Origin: Prochlorococcus sp. AG-363-A16
Lineage (GTDB): Bacteria > Cyanobacteriota > Cyanobacteriia > PCC-6307 > Cyanobiaceae
Length of the DNA stretch: 55,040 nt
Assembly (NCBI GenBank): GCA_003280345.1
Contig: QCFB01000011.1
Span: forward strand, 1 to 55,040
Direction of reading: 5' to 3'
A program made the translations under genes and the position numbers. The notes below the pieces were generated by a model. The model had not been told where the DNA came from. It saw only the letters and a list, made by a program, of their open reading frames with translations, and searched no databases. Numbering within the stretch: the first letter of the stretch is position 1; every line of letters starts with the position of its first letter. Below are positions 45,669-54,835 of the stretch, in pieces.

Positions 45669-47477
45669 TTAAGGCCTCTCGGGAAAATTCAATATAGGAA
45701 ACTCGCTTTCAATTTTTAATATAAATTTTTTCCAGACCCAGGCTGCTTGACCGCTTCCAAGATTTGTTTTTCTATTGTCATCATAGCCAAACCATACACC
45801 AGTTGTAAGTTGTGGTATTGAACCTATAAACCAAATATCACGCCCCCCTTCTGAAGTCCCTGTTTTCCCTGCTACTTGTCTATTGTCTAGTGCTGCTGCT
45901 GCGCCAGTCCCAGAGTGGACAACTTGTTGTAGCATCCAGTTCATTGTATCTGCGACATCACGATTGATTGCATGCTGGTTATCCTTTTTGGCTATATCTT
46001 TGCTCCATAAGATAATATCGCCTGGGCCAATAATCTCTTCAAAAGGTGTTGGCTCAATATAAATACCTCGGTTAGCAATCCCAGCATATGCTGCAGTCAT
46101 TTCTAGTACTGTTTGTTCATATGCACCTATTGCTAAAGGATAATAGTTGCCCAATTCTTGTTTGTTTTTAAGTCCAAGCTTAGTAGTTATAGAAATAACT
46201 TTTTCAAACCCCACTTTGTTTAGTAATTGAACAGCAACTGTATTTAAAGAGTTCTTTAAGGCATCTGCTAAGGAAATTCTTCCAAAATATTTATCGCCAA
46301 AATTTTTTGGACAGTAATTTTCCCAACAACGTGGAGCATCTAAAAAAATATCTTCAGGCTTATATCCTGAGTCAATTGCAGCAACATAAGGGAAAAGTTT
46401 AAAGGTTGACCCTGGGGATCGAACTGCTTGAGTGACTCTGTTGAATTGATTACTTGCAAAATCTTTTCCTCCTACAAGAACTCTTATTAAGCCCGTATTT
46501 GGTTCTATTGAAACCATCGCACCTTCTAACTCGGCAGGTCCTTGTTCACGTATGACTTTTGAAGCTTTTTTTTGCCATTCAAGATTAAGACTGGTTCGAA
46601 TTTTTAATCCACCAACTTCGAGTTGTTCTGGTGTAAGCAAATCAGGTAATTTCTGAGCTACCCAACTAGTAAAAAATGGAGCAGTACTTTTTAAGAACTT
46701 AGGTTGCGCTGGATTAAGATTTAGTTGGCTTTTTATTGCAGAATTGAATTCTAATTTTGAAATAAATCCTTGTCTTTTCATTCTTGCTAGAACTATTGAT
46801 CGACGTTGAAGTGCTAGCTCTGGGTTGACTAAAGGTGAATACAAAGAGGGAGCAGGAGGCAATCCAGCTATCAGAGCAACTTCTTCAAGAGTTAAAAGAG
46901 CAGGTGTTTTTGAGAAATAAATCCAAGCAGCATCCGTAATGCCATAGGCGCCTGAACCTAGGTATACATGATTTAGATATTGTTCAAGTATTTCTTCCTT
47001 ACTTAATTGACGCTCAAGCTTGTATGCCAGTGCCGCTTCCTTGAGCTTACGTGTAAATGTTCTGTCTTGGCTTAGGAAGACAGTTCTCGCAAGTTGTTGC
47101 GTAATTGTGCTTGCTCCTTCTCTAACCGTTCTTTGCTTCAAATTGCTTATAAGAGCTCTACATACTCCCCATAGATCCACCCCTTTATGTTGATAAAAGC
47201 GGCGATCTTCAGCTGCTATAAAAGCTTTTTTTATAATTACAGGCATATAGCCCAATTCAACTTTTTCTCGTGATGCGGGGCCGATCTTTTGGATTACTTT
47301 CTCATTGGTAGAAAGGATTGTGATTGTGCCTGGCCTGCTGAAATTTGAGACTTTTCTTGCATTAGGGAGAAAAGAATCTATTGAGTGTGAAATTACTCTT
47401 TCAGACAGTGCAAATCCCGATCCTATTGCTACTGAGGAGGCCGCTATGCAAAGCCAATGTCGGCAAGAAGGATTCAA
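45669..47477 (-). CDS. class A penicillin-binding protein (glycosyltransferase/transpeptidase)
   Basis: A bifunctional peptidoglycan synthase anchored in the inner membrane. The 602-residue protein has an N-terminal membrane anchor (about 10-26) and the GT51 domain with AAEDRRFYQHKGVD (88-101), GASTITQQLART and ERQLSKEEILEQYLNHVYLG. The transpeptidase domain has SxxK at S357-K360 (SPGSTFKLF), SLN at 410-412 and KTG at 538-540. The start overlaps the chlG stop by 4 nt, coupling cell-wall and chlorophyll genes on one transcript. Confidence 0.93.
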   Translation of the reverse strand: MNPSCRHWLCIAASSVAIGSGFALSERVISHSIDSFLPNARKVSNFSRPGTITILSTNEKVIQKIGPASREKVELGYMPVIIKKAFIAAEDRRFYQHKGVDLWGVCRALISNLKQRTVREGASTITQQLARTVFLSQDRTFTRKLKEAALAYKLERQLSKEEILEQYLNHVYLGSGAYGITDAAWIYFSKTPALLTLEEVALIAGLPPAPSLYSPLVNPELALQRRSIVLARMKRQGFISKLEFNSAIKSQLNLNPAQPKFLKSTAPFFTSWVAQKLPDLLTPEQLEVGGLKIRTSLNLEWQKKASKVIREQGPAELEGAMVSIEPNTGLIRVLVGGKDFASNQFNRVTQAVRSPGSTFKLFPYVAAIDSGYKPEDIFLDAPRCWENYCPKNFGDKYFGRISLADALKNSLNTVAVQLLNKVGFEKVISITTKLGLKNKQELGNYYPLAIGAYEQTVLEMTAAYAGIANRGIYIEPTPFEEIIGPGDIILWSKDIAKKDNQHAINRDVADTMNWMLQQVVHSGTGAAAALDNRQVAGKTGTSEGGRDIWFIGSIPQLTTGVWFGYDDNRKTNLGSGQAAWVWKKFILKIESEFPILNFPERP

Positions 47478-48427
47478 AGCATAGTTATAAGAGAGCTATG
47501 CCCAATTGCTAATGCTGTAACTAGCATCCCAAGAATTAGGAAGGGTTGAGCGCTTGCCTGGTACTTCACATCGAATGCCAAAGGGTCTCTAAGTAACCAG
47601 ATATCTTGAAAAGTTATTTGAGGAATAATAAGTAAAACAAGAATCACTGAAGCCAAATGTTGACCTATGGCAACCAGAACAACAACCATTGCCAGTTGAA
47701 ATACATCGATCATTCCGGCACTAATCCAACTTGCATTTTTGATTCCAAATACCACTGGTAATGATTGAAGGCCAAGTGCTCTATCGCCTTCTACACTTTT
47801 GAAATCATTTATTACTGCTATACCAAGCCCTGCCAAGCTATAGGCAAGGGTTAATAAGGCAGTTGCCCAAGTTAATTGGCCGAAAAGAGCTTGACCCGCC
47901 CACCAGGGTAGAGCTATATAGCTTGCGCCAAGTGCATAGTTTCCAAGCCACCCATTCTGTTTGAGCTTTAAAGGAGGTGCGGAATATATGAAGCTCACGA
48001 AGGAGCCTCCTAGCGCTAGTAATAGCACTGAGGGAGTCGAGTGGCCTGCCCAAACGTCCAGGCCATAGGCGATTGCTAGACCTGCTAGAAGAAGAACCCA
48101 GATTTGAAGCTTGACTTGAAATAGAGGGATTGCTCCCGAAGGTATGGGGCGATTTGGTTCGTTGATCGCATCAATTTCACGATCGTAGTAGTCGTTAATT
48201 GTTTGGGTATAGCCCGCAAGCATTGGCCCACTCATCAACATGCAGGCAAATGCAGCGAGAACATCAGATATGCGCCATTGGTAATGGCCACTTGCGGCCG
48301 CTCCGCAAATTACCCCCCATAAAAGGGGAATCCACGTAATGGGTTTCATTAACTGCAAGCGCAGTTTCCAGATACTGGTTGTTTCAGAAGCTCCTTTAAT
48401 GCCAAGGAGTTGGCGTGCATCACTCAC
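47474..48427 (-). CDS. chlG: chlorophyll synthase
   Basis: A membrane prenyltransferase of the UbiA family that esterifies chlorophyllide with geranylgeranyl or phytyl diphosphate. The 317-residue protein has eight to nine hydrophobic segments, the first Asp-rich motif in TQTINDYYDREIDAINEPNRPIPSG and the second in NDFKSVEGDRALGLQSLPV. ChlG-type residues around RPIPSGAI separate it from UbiA/MenA. It lies between petP (upstream) and the penicillin-binding protein gene. Confidence 0.96.
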   Translation of the reverse strand: MSDARQLLGIKGASETTSIWKLRLQLMKPITWIPLLWGVICGAAASGHYQWRISDVLAAFACMLMSGPMLAGYTQTINDYYDREIDAINEPNRPIPSGAIPLFQVKLQIWVLLLAGLAIAYGLDVWAGHSTPSVLLLALGGSFVSFIYSAPPLKLKQNGWLGNYALGASYIALPWWAGQALFGQLTWATALLTLAYSLAGLGIAVINDFKSVEGDRALGLQSLPVVFGIKNASWISAGMIDVFQLAMVVVLVAIGQHLASVILVLLIIPQITFQDIWLLRDPLAFDVKYQASAQPFLILGMLVTALAIGHSSLITML

Positions 48428-48438
48428 GATTCAGAGCC

Positions 48439-48663
48439 TCAATTGCGGCTCACTTCATCGTCAAAGAACCAGCTGGTCATGCCATTGCTTAGCTCCAGGA
48501 CTAGTCCGATACCTTGAGCATCTGTCATCTTGTAATTAATGACTTTTCCACGAGGATCATTTTTGAGATGGTTTGTCAGGCTTGATGGAATGCGATCTCT
48601 CACTTTCTCAAGATCAATTCTGACTGTTGAGCCGATTCGGGTAAGGTTGGCAGCCTGGGACAT
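48439..48663 (-). CDS. petP: cytochrome b6f-associated protein PetP (DUF2862)
   Basis: A small soluble protein first described as a peripheral subunit of the cytochrome b6f complex in Synechocystis. The 74 residues contain [41 protein letters not shown] and a C-terminal TSWFFDDEV, the family signature of an SH3-like barrel. An ATG three codons upstream (48672) is also possible. It lies 11 nt upstream of chlG on the same strand, grouping photosynthetic functions. Confidence 0.88.
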   Translation of the reverse strand: MSQAANLTRIGSTVRIDLEKVRDRIPSSLTNHLKNDPRGKVINYKMTDAQGIGLVLELSNGMTSWFFDDEVSRN

Positions 48664-48720
48664 GGTCTGCAAGGCTTAGATAATGGCGCAACCTTAACAG
48701 TCGCCTATCTCAAGTTACGA

Positions 48721-49494
48721 ATGGTCGCACTTCGATTGATTCCATGCCTTGATGTTGCTGATGGCAGGGTTGTTAAGGGCGTTAACTTCATTGGTCTGCG
48801 GGATGCTGGTGATCCTGTGGAGTTGGCATGTAGATATAGCAACGAAGGGGCAGATGAATTAGTTTTTCTTGATATAGCTGCGAGCCATCAAGGCAGGGCA
48901 ACATTAATTGACATGGTTCGTCGTACTGCTGAGGCGGTAACTATCCCTTTTACTGTTGGTGGGGGGATAAGTTCTGTGGAAGGAATTAATGAACTTTTAC
49001 GTGCAGGCGCAGACAAGGTAAGTTTAAATTCATCTGCTGTGATTGACCCTAAACTTATTTCTAAGGGATCTCATCGATATGGTTGTCAATGTATTGTCGT
49101 AGCAATAGATGCAAGAAGAAGGGCTAGCTCTAAGCCTGGATGGGATGTTTTTGTAAAAGGAGGCAGGGAAAATACTGGTTTGGACGCCGTGGATTGGGCG
49201 CGAAAAGTTGCTGAATTGGGAGCTGGGGAAATCCTTTTGACATCAATGGATGGGGATGGCACTCAGGCTGGTTACGACTTGGATTTGACAAGAACTATTT
49301 CTGAAGCAGTTCATATTCCAGTGATTGCATCAGGGGGCGCAGGATGCCTTGACCACATTGCAGAGGCGTTTACGCATGGGAAAGCTTCCGCTGCGCTTTT
49401 AGCTTCGTTGCTTCATGATGGAGATTTGACGATAGAGGAAATAAAAACATTTTTGATACAACAATCTTTGTCTATTCGTCCATTGGAGAGTTAA
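48721..49494 (+). CDS. hisF: imidazole glycerol phosphate synthase, cyclase subunit
   Basis: With HisH this enzyme makes imidazole glycerol phosphate and AICAR in histidine synthesis. The 257-residue half-barrel protein begins [19 protein letters not shown] with the catalytic Asp and has [49 protein letters not shown] with the second catalytic Asp and [10 protein letters not shown]. The hisH gene is not adjacent. The 165 nt up to menG hold no gene. Confidence 0.97.
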   Translation: MVALRLIPCLDVADGRVVKGVNFIGLRDAGDPVELACRYSNEGADELVFLDIAASHQGRATLIDMVRRTAEAVTIPFTVGGGISSVEGINELLRAGADKVSLNSSAVIDPKLISKGSHRYGCQCIVVAIDARRRASSKPGWDVFVKGGRENTGLDAVDWARKVAELGAGEILLTSMDGDGTQAGYDLDLTRTISEAVHIPVIASGGAGCLDHIAEAFTHGKASAALLASLLHDGDLTIEEIKTFLIQQSLSIRPLES

Positions 49495-49659
49495 AGCATT
49501 GTTTAATTGTCTTTTAAGTTAAGAGAGAATTAAAGCATGTATGATGGCTAGTATTATTTAGTAAATGGAAGCCTACTTTCTCTGAAAATTAAAGTTAAAT
49601 TTCCAACATTTATATATAGTTATAAATAGTTAAGAAAGTGATCTTAAGATGGACCTGCA

Positions 49660-50373
49660 ATGTATTCATCTATGAGACCAGGTGACCCCAAGTTGGTTGA
49701 GAATCTGTTTAATGATGTAGCCCCCAAGTATGACCGTCTTAACGATTTGCTCAGTCTAGGACTTCATCGGGTATGGAAAAAGCAGCTGTTGGATTGGCTT
49801 CGCCCAGTTGCTGGAGAAGACTGGATAGATCTTTGCTGTGGTACAGGTGACCTTTCTTTGGCTTTAGCAAGGCGCGTTCGACCTGAAGGAACTGTTTTGG
49901 GATTGGACTCTGCCATTCAACCTTTGTCATTTGCAATGGCTAGAGCTGCAAAAGAGCCTATGCATTCAATATCTTGGCTTAGGAAAGATGCTCTTGATAC
50001 AGGGTTACCTTCATGCCAATTTGATGGTGCTGTTATGGCCTATGGACTTCGAAACTTGTCTGACCCTCTTGCTGGGTTGGCAGAGATGCGTCGTCTTTTA
50101 AAGCCTGGAGCGCGTGCAGGCATCTTGGACTTTAATCACCTTTCTAATAGCTCGCTAAGAGGTGGATTTCAAAAGTTTTATTTACGTAAATTAGTTGTAC
50201 CAATAGCGGCTCAGTTTGGCCTTAGACATCAATATGCTTATTTGGAGGAGAGCCTTAAAAATTTTCCAGATGGATTGACCCAAGAAACCTTGGCGAAGGA
50301 GGCAGGCTTTGAAGAGGCTAGCCACCGCACTCTTGCTGCTGGTCAGATGGGGGTGCTTTTACTTTTAGCATGA
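49660..50373 (+). CDS. menG: demethylphylloquinone methyltransferase (MenG/UbiE family)
   Basis: A SAM-dependent methyltransferase that performs the last methylation of phylloquinone, the photosystem I quinone. The 237-residue protein has VENLFNDVAPKYDRLNDLLSLGLHRVWKKQLL, the SAM loop DWIDLCCGTGDLSLALA, LGLDSAIQPLSFA and YGLRNLSDPLAGLAEMRRLLKPGA. In cyanobacteria this family acts on quinones of the phylloquinone path. Its stop overlaps the start of the next gene (ATGA). Confidence 0.93.
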   Translation: MYSSMRPGDPKLVENLFNDVAPKYDRLNDLLSLGLHRVWKKQLLDWLRPVAGEDWIDLCCGTGDLSLALARRVRPEGTVLGLDSAIQPLSFAMARAAKEPMHSISWLRKDALDTGLPSCQFDGAVMAYGLRNLSDPLAGLAEMRRLLKPGARAGILDFNHLSNSSLRGGFQKFYLRKLVVPIAAQFGLRHQYAYLEESLKNFPDGLTQETLAKEAGFEEASHRTLAAGQMGVLLLLA

Positions 50374-51932
50374 AAAAATTTATAAAAAAATCTACATCAT
50401 TAATAGTAATGATATGTGGAGTAATACTTTTAACTTATCAAATAAATAATACTTGGGTAAGTATTAATGAAGGTGAGGAGATAACAGGTTGCGATTCATT
50501 TGGATATGCTCGCCAGGCGGACTTGTTTCGCCAATCAAAGAACTCAGTTTCAGGCCTTAATACTTCAATAAGGAGTGACTTCCAAAAGATTTTGCAAGAC
50601 TGGGCTTCTCAAACCAGACTTCCTGAAAATGATTGGTACCAAATGATTGCACCTCATGCACATCATTTTAGGAAGGGAACTGGAGAGACAATAAATCAAT
50701 ATCCGCCAGGGACAGGATGGCTTTTAAGCCATTTTAACCAAGGACGTTCAAGGCGAACTCTTTGGATAATTTCATACACAATTATCAGCTCATTATTCTT
50801 AAGTTTAATCAACAAGAATCGCGCAGTTATCTCTAATTTGGCAATTACTTTAATGGGCTTAGGTTGTTTATATGTTACTAATAGCTATGTATCCAGAAGT
50901 GACTCAATTGGCCCTAGTTGTGCATTGGCAGCTATATTAAGCTTTTGCACTATAAAAACTCTTAATAAGATTAAAACTGATTCAAATTTACCGCTTTACT
51001 TGATTTCTCTTATAGGAACTCTGACAGGTCTTTCGCTATCTTTAAGACCAGGAAATATAGTTTTTATTATTTGTTGGCTGCCCATACTCAGCCTTTATGA
51101 TTCCACTGAAATAAAACGCCTGCTTAAAGCCTTCTTGATATTACTTTCCTCATTTTTGGTAGGTGGAATACCTTTCTTTGCTGCAAATCAAATAAATACG
51201 GGAAGCTTTATTTCTACAACCTATTCATATTTGGACACTCAATTTGCATTAGGTAAATTTTTTGAAAATACATCTAGATTATATATAGATGGAACTTTGA
51301 TTATAATAAGCTTACTAATAACATTTTTATTTACAATTATAATTTGGAGGCAGACATCCTCTGACAGCTTGAATCAAGCCAAGGTTAGACTTGTTTTAAT
51401 ATTATCTTGGAGTGGAATGTTATTTATGGCACTAGTTATGCTATCTAAGGCTATTTTTATACCATACTATATAGCCCCACAGGTGGTAATGACACTATCC
51501 TTAGTGGGCATGAGTTCATGCTTGATAGATCAGCAAGATTATATTAACTTCCGCAATTTTTCTAAGCACAATTTTGCTTTCATAATAACTTCTTTAGCCG
51601 TTCTTCTTCTTGGAGGATTTCACATACAAGTCCCTGCTCTTGAGGCAAGGCCTGACTTTCACAAGGGGAGGCAAGAATATGTTGTATGGGCTGGAGGTTT
51701 GGGGTCTAAATTGTATTACTACCATAGTATTAACACTGCTAAACTTAACTTTGGTACTACTAAAGCAAGAGAAGAGATAATAAGCTACTTAAGCGAAAGG
51801 AAAGTTAAGCAATATATCTTAGATGATGAGTTTTCCATGAAAAATATATTTGATCAATCATCTAAAGGTTCTCTTAGGGAGATAAGTAGTTATAGAAATA
51901 AGCCAATTTATGAGTTTGTCCCAGATGATTAA
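50370..51932 (+). CDS. multi-spanning membrane protein, GT-C glycosyltransferase-like
   Basis: A 520-residue protein with about ten hydrophobic segments. After the first helix (residues 10-24) there is a long outer loop with an acidic motif (GEEITGCDSFGYARQADLF) and later QYPPGTGWLLSHF, an arrangement seen in the lipid-linked-sugar GT39/ArnT-like glycosyltransferases. The C-terminal ~110 residues are soluble. I cannot assign a family with confidence. It is translationally coupled to menG by a 4-nt overlap, but its base composition is far more AT-rich, suggesting transfer. Confidence 0.6.
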   Translation: MKKFIKKSTSLIVMICGVILLTYQINNTWVSINEGEEITGCDSFGYARQADLFRQSKNSVSGLNTSIRSDFQKILQDWASQTRLPENDWYQMIAPHAHHFRKGTGETINQYPPGTGWLLSHFNQGRSRRTLWIISYTIISSLFLSLINKNRAVISNLAITLMGLGCLYVTNSYVSRSDSIGPSCALAAILSFCTIKTLNKIKTDSNLPLYLISLIGTLTGLSLSLRPGNIVFIICWLPILSLYDSTEIKRLLKAFLILLSSFLVGGIPFFAANQINTGSFISTTYSYLDTQFALGKFFENTSRLYIDGTLIIISLLITFLFTIIIWRQTSSDSLNQAKVRLVLILSWSGMLFMALVMLSKAIFIPYYIAPQVVMTLSLVGMSSCLIDQQDYINFRNFSKHNFAFIITSLAVLLLGGFHIQVPALEARPDFHKGRQEYVVWAGGLGSKLYYYHSINTAKLNFGTTKAREEIISYLSERKVKQYILDDEFSMKNIFDQSSKGSLREISSYRNKPIYEFVPDD

Positions 51933-51961
51933 ATATCTATTGCAAAACTTTTTTTTAGACT

Positions 51962-53596
51962 TTAATTCTTAACCTCTTTAACAAACCTTTCCGATTCATA
52001 TATTTCCTTTAGGAAGCATTCTTTGAGATTCCTATCACTTGATAATGAATTTTCTAAAACTATTGCATTTTTATCGCAACTTCTAACACCATATTCACCT
52101 GACTCAACAAGTTTCCTCATTACTTCATTGCCCTCTTCCATGACTCTTCTGTTTGATTTAAATCCAGATGCATATAAAGCATTGAATCGAAGTTGGCTTA
52201 CTATTAAGTCAACATTTCTTGTGACACCTGATTCATCTATGTACTGATAGTGGAAAGGAAAACGGATTAATACTTTTCTTCTTGCTAGCTTTGGAATAAG
52301 CTGTGTTTCAGCAGCTACGGATGCATCTTTTGGAATTGTCGAAATAATTTTCCTTGCAGAAAGTCCTCTATCCCATTGTTGATTTATTGGTATATGCACC
52401 CAAGGATTTATACTGTCTGGAATTATTGCAGATAATGAGCGATGTGGATTACTAATTAAAGCAAAACTAATTGCCACCAATATACAAGAGCGCCAGAATT
52501 TTCTAAAATTTTCACTTTTAAATAAAAGTATATTCTTTGACCACCAGAAAATACTTCCTGAAAATGTTCCTGGCACTAAGAATAATGCAAACCTTAGGGT
52601 TACCGAAAGCGCATTACTTCCTTGCGAACTCATTGCAACAAATAATGGTATAAATGTAAGTATCCAGGAATCTATTGAGAACAAGGAGATAAGACCTAGA
52701 GGAAGTGCAAAAGTTATAATGAATAACAACGTTTTTATTGGTGGTGTAATAAGCTCTCTAAGGAGTAGGTAGGGATTTTTTAACATTGAAATTAAAACAT
52801 CAACTGTTCCCTTTTCATTCCCTACAAGAAATTGTCCAAAACGCATATTCATGTGAACTTCAGACTGTGTTGTCCCAAAAATTGGCATGATTAAATTTGT
52901 GGTAATAACCACAGTAAAGACTGAATAAATACATAAGCCAAACCCAAGCAATCTCCAATTTGGCCTTCTCAAAACCATCCAAATCCCAAACCCAAATGTG
53001 AGAAGGCCTACATCCTCTCTAACAAGAGGTAACAAGAATGCTGGGATAATATAAAGAAGTTTATTTTCTCTGCTTATTCCTAATAGAAGAGTAAATGCTA
53101 AGAGAGGAACTATGCATAAGTCATGGAAATTTTCAAGTGTTGGTCCGATCACAGTGCTTGTTGTAAAGAAGCTGCAAGCAATCCACCCTGCAAGTTTCTT
53201 AGGAAGATATTCCTCTGCTAGAAAATATAAAACTAGGCCAGCGAATGAGATCAATCCAACCTGAATAATAGGTAATGACCATTCACCTAGAGCCCAAACA
53301 ATAGGTACCCAGAGAATCAATAACGGGGTAAAGTGGTGTCCTAGATGGCTATAACCCACTTGAGGTAATGTTTCTCTTGCTATGACAGGTGCTGAAATTT
53401 CTGATGCAAGGGTACTTTCAAACATATTTCCATTAAGCCCATTCCATATTTCTTGAAGAAATAAACCTTGATCATAAGTTGCATTCAGGCTAAATATCCT
53501 CCAGATTTGTATTGAAAGGCTTAAAACAAAAAAGCCTAATACCCATTGCAAAATTAACCTTCTAGCGCTTTCATCTGATTTTGGTAAGAACTCCAT
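51962..53596 (-). CDS. DUF2079 membrane protein, putative GT-C glycosyltransferase
   Basis: A 544-residue membrane protein with about ten to twelve hydrophobic segments. Family signs are the first-loop motif ATYDQGLFLQEIWNGLNG, SHLGHHFTPLLILWVPI, ENFHDLCIVPLLAFTLL and the PAFLLPLVREDVGL segment, which together identify DUF2079. Members are thought to be glycosyltransferases using polyprenyl-linked sugars, from fold similarity only. It is convergent with the 520-aa membrane protein, about 30 nt apart, and lies downstream of a GT2 gene on the same strand. Confidence 0.8.
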   Translation of the reverse strand: MEFLPKSDESARRLILQWVLGFFVLSLSIQIWRIFSLNATYDQGLFLQEIWNGLNGNMFESTLASEISAPVIARETLPQVGYSHLGHHFTPLLILWVPIVWALGEWSLPIIQVGLISFAGLVLYFLAEEYLPKKLAGWIACSFFTTSTVIGPTLENFHDLCIVPLLAFTLLLGISRENKLLYIIPAFLLPLVREDVGLLTFGFGIWMVLRRPNWRLLGFGLCIYSVFTVVITTNLIMPIFGTTQSEVHMNMRFGQFLVGNEKGTVDVLISMLKNPYLLLRELITPPIKTLLFIITFALPLGLISLFSIDSWILTFIPLFVAMSSQGSNALSVTLRFALFLVPGTFSGSIFWWSKNILLFKSENFRKFWRSCILVAISFALISNPHRSLSAIIPDSINPWVHIPINQQWDRGLSARKIISTIPKDASVAAETQLIPKLARRKVLIRFPFHYQYIDESGVTRNVDLIVSQLRFNALYASGFKSNRRVMEEGNEVMRKLVESGEYGVRSCDKNAIVLENSLSSDRNLKECFLKEIYESERFVKEVKN

Positions 53597-53723
53597 CCTA
53601 TAAACCTAATTCTCCTAACGATACATCTAAAGAGGTTGATTTTGTATTATCTAAATAATCTATTTAACCAAGTTAAGGGCTTATAATTGAGAAATAATTG
53701 TAATGATAAGAGATTATATGAAT

Positions 53724-54689
53724 CTATTTATTTTCCATATCAAAACCTTTGGTTTCATCGATAAAATAGATTGGCCGAGCTTTTGCTTCGAGATATATAC
53801 CACCAATATACTCTCCCAAAATTCCTAAGCAAATTAGTTGAACCCCACTTGTGAATAATATTGCTAATGCTAACGTTGCCCAACCTTCAACCCAAGAATT
53901 CGTAAATAATCTAATTAGTAGTACGCAAGTAATCCCAAGAAATGATAAAAAAGCACTAATTACACCCATAGAAGTTGCAAGCTTCAAGGGTCTTCTAGAG
54001 AATGAAGTAATTCCTTCTAATGCAAAAACAATCATTTTCTCCAATGAATATTTCGTTCTTCCTGCATACCTTCCATCTCTTTTATATTTAATGTGAAACT
54101 GTTTGAAACCACTCCAACTTATAAGACCTCTAATAAATCTTCCTCTTTCTGGCATTTGTTTTAATGCTTCCACTACTTTGCGATCGACCAATCTGAAATC
54201 ACCAGTATCTTGCGGAATATTGATTTCTGAAAGGCTATTTAATAGTCGATAAAATATCTTAGCAGTTAACTTTTTGAATATACTTTCTGAGTACCTTTCG
54301 ACACGTTGCCCATAAACAACATCATACCCTTTCTCCCAGTAGGCAAGCATTCTTTCTGCTAGCTCTGGTGGATCCTGGAGGTCTGCATCGATTATTATTA
54401 CAGCACAACCCTTTGCAAGGTTTAACCCTGCTTGCACCGCATATTGATGTCCAAAATTCCTAGAAAGTCCGATTAGTTTAATGTTTGAATTGATCTCAAT
54501 ACTCTCCTTGATGATTTCCCTTGTGCAATCTATGCTTCCATCATCTATGACAATAATTTCCCAATCATAGTTAATTGCTCTTGAACTAACCTCTACTACT
54601 CTTTTGAGAGTTTCACTAATTACTTCCTGCTCATTAAAGCAAGGTATTACCCATGAGATCAGTTTTTTCTTGGCAATCGATAAATTCAT
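53724..54689 (-). CDS. GT2 family polyprenyl-phosphate glycosyltransferase
   Basis: A 321-residue membrane-linked GT-A enzyme like DPM1/GtrB, which moves a sugar from a nucleotide donor to undecaprenyl phosphate. The catalytic domain starts VIPCFNEQEVISETL and has VIDDGS, LSRNFGHQYAVQAGL, the metal-binding DADLQDPPEL and PQDTGDFRLVDRKVV, then RGRFIRGLISWSGF. Two C-terminal hydrophobic segments (about residues 238-260 and 270-295) anchor it. Such enzymes feed the GT-C enzymes encoded nearby. The start overlaps a short upstream frame by 4 nt. Confidence 0.9.
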   Translation of the reverse strand: MNLSIAKKKLISWVIPCFNEQEVISETLKRVVEVSSRAINYDWEIIVIDDGSIDCTREIIKESIEINSNIKLIGLSRNFGHQYAVQAGLNLAKGCAVIIIDADLQDPPELAERMLAYWEKGYDVVYGQRVERYSESIFKKLTAKIFYRLLNSLSEINIPQDTGDFRLVDRKVVEALKQMPERGRFIRGLISWSGFKQFHIKYKRDGRYAGRTKYSLEKMIVFALEGITSFSRRPLKLATSMGVISAFLSFLGITCVLLIRLFTNSWVEGWATLALAILFTSGVQLICLGILGEYIGGIYLEAKARPIYFIDETKGFDMENK

Positions 54690-54835
54690 TTGATATTCAA
54701 TTCCTTTGTATTCATTTTAACTATTGGGAAACCTCCTAAAACAGTAATAGATTCAATCATAAAACTACTATTGTCTAAACTTACATTGTATTTAGCCCTT
54801 TTCAATCTTCCTAGTACATGTAAAGCAATTTCCAT
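54686..54835 (-). CDS. 49-aa ORF coupled to the GT2 gene, unknown
   Basis: A minus-strand frame with ATG at 54835 and TGA at 54686-54688 that overlaps the GT2 start (ATGA). It encodes 49 residues, basic in the first half (LGRLKRAKYNV) and more hydrophobic after that (FMIESITVLGGFPIVKM). The frame stays open upstream of the ATG for about 20 codons with no other start. I recognise no family; it could be a small protein, the worn-out end of a larger gene, or chance. Confidence 0.3.
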   Translation of the reverse strand: MEIALHVLGRLKRAKYNVSLDNSSFMIESITVLGGFPIVKMNTKELNIK

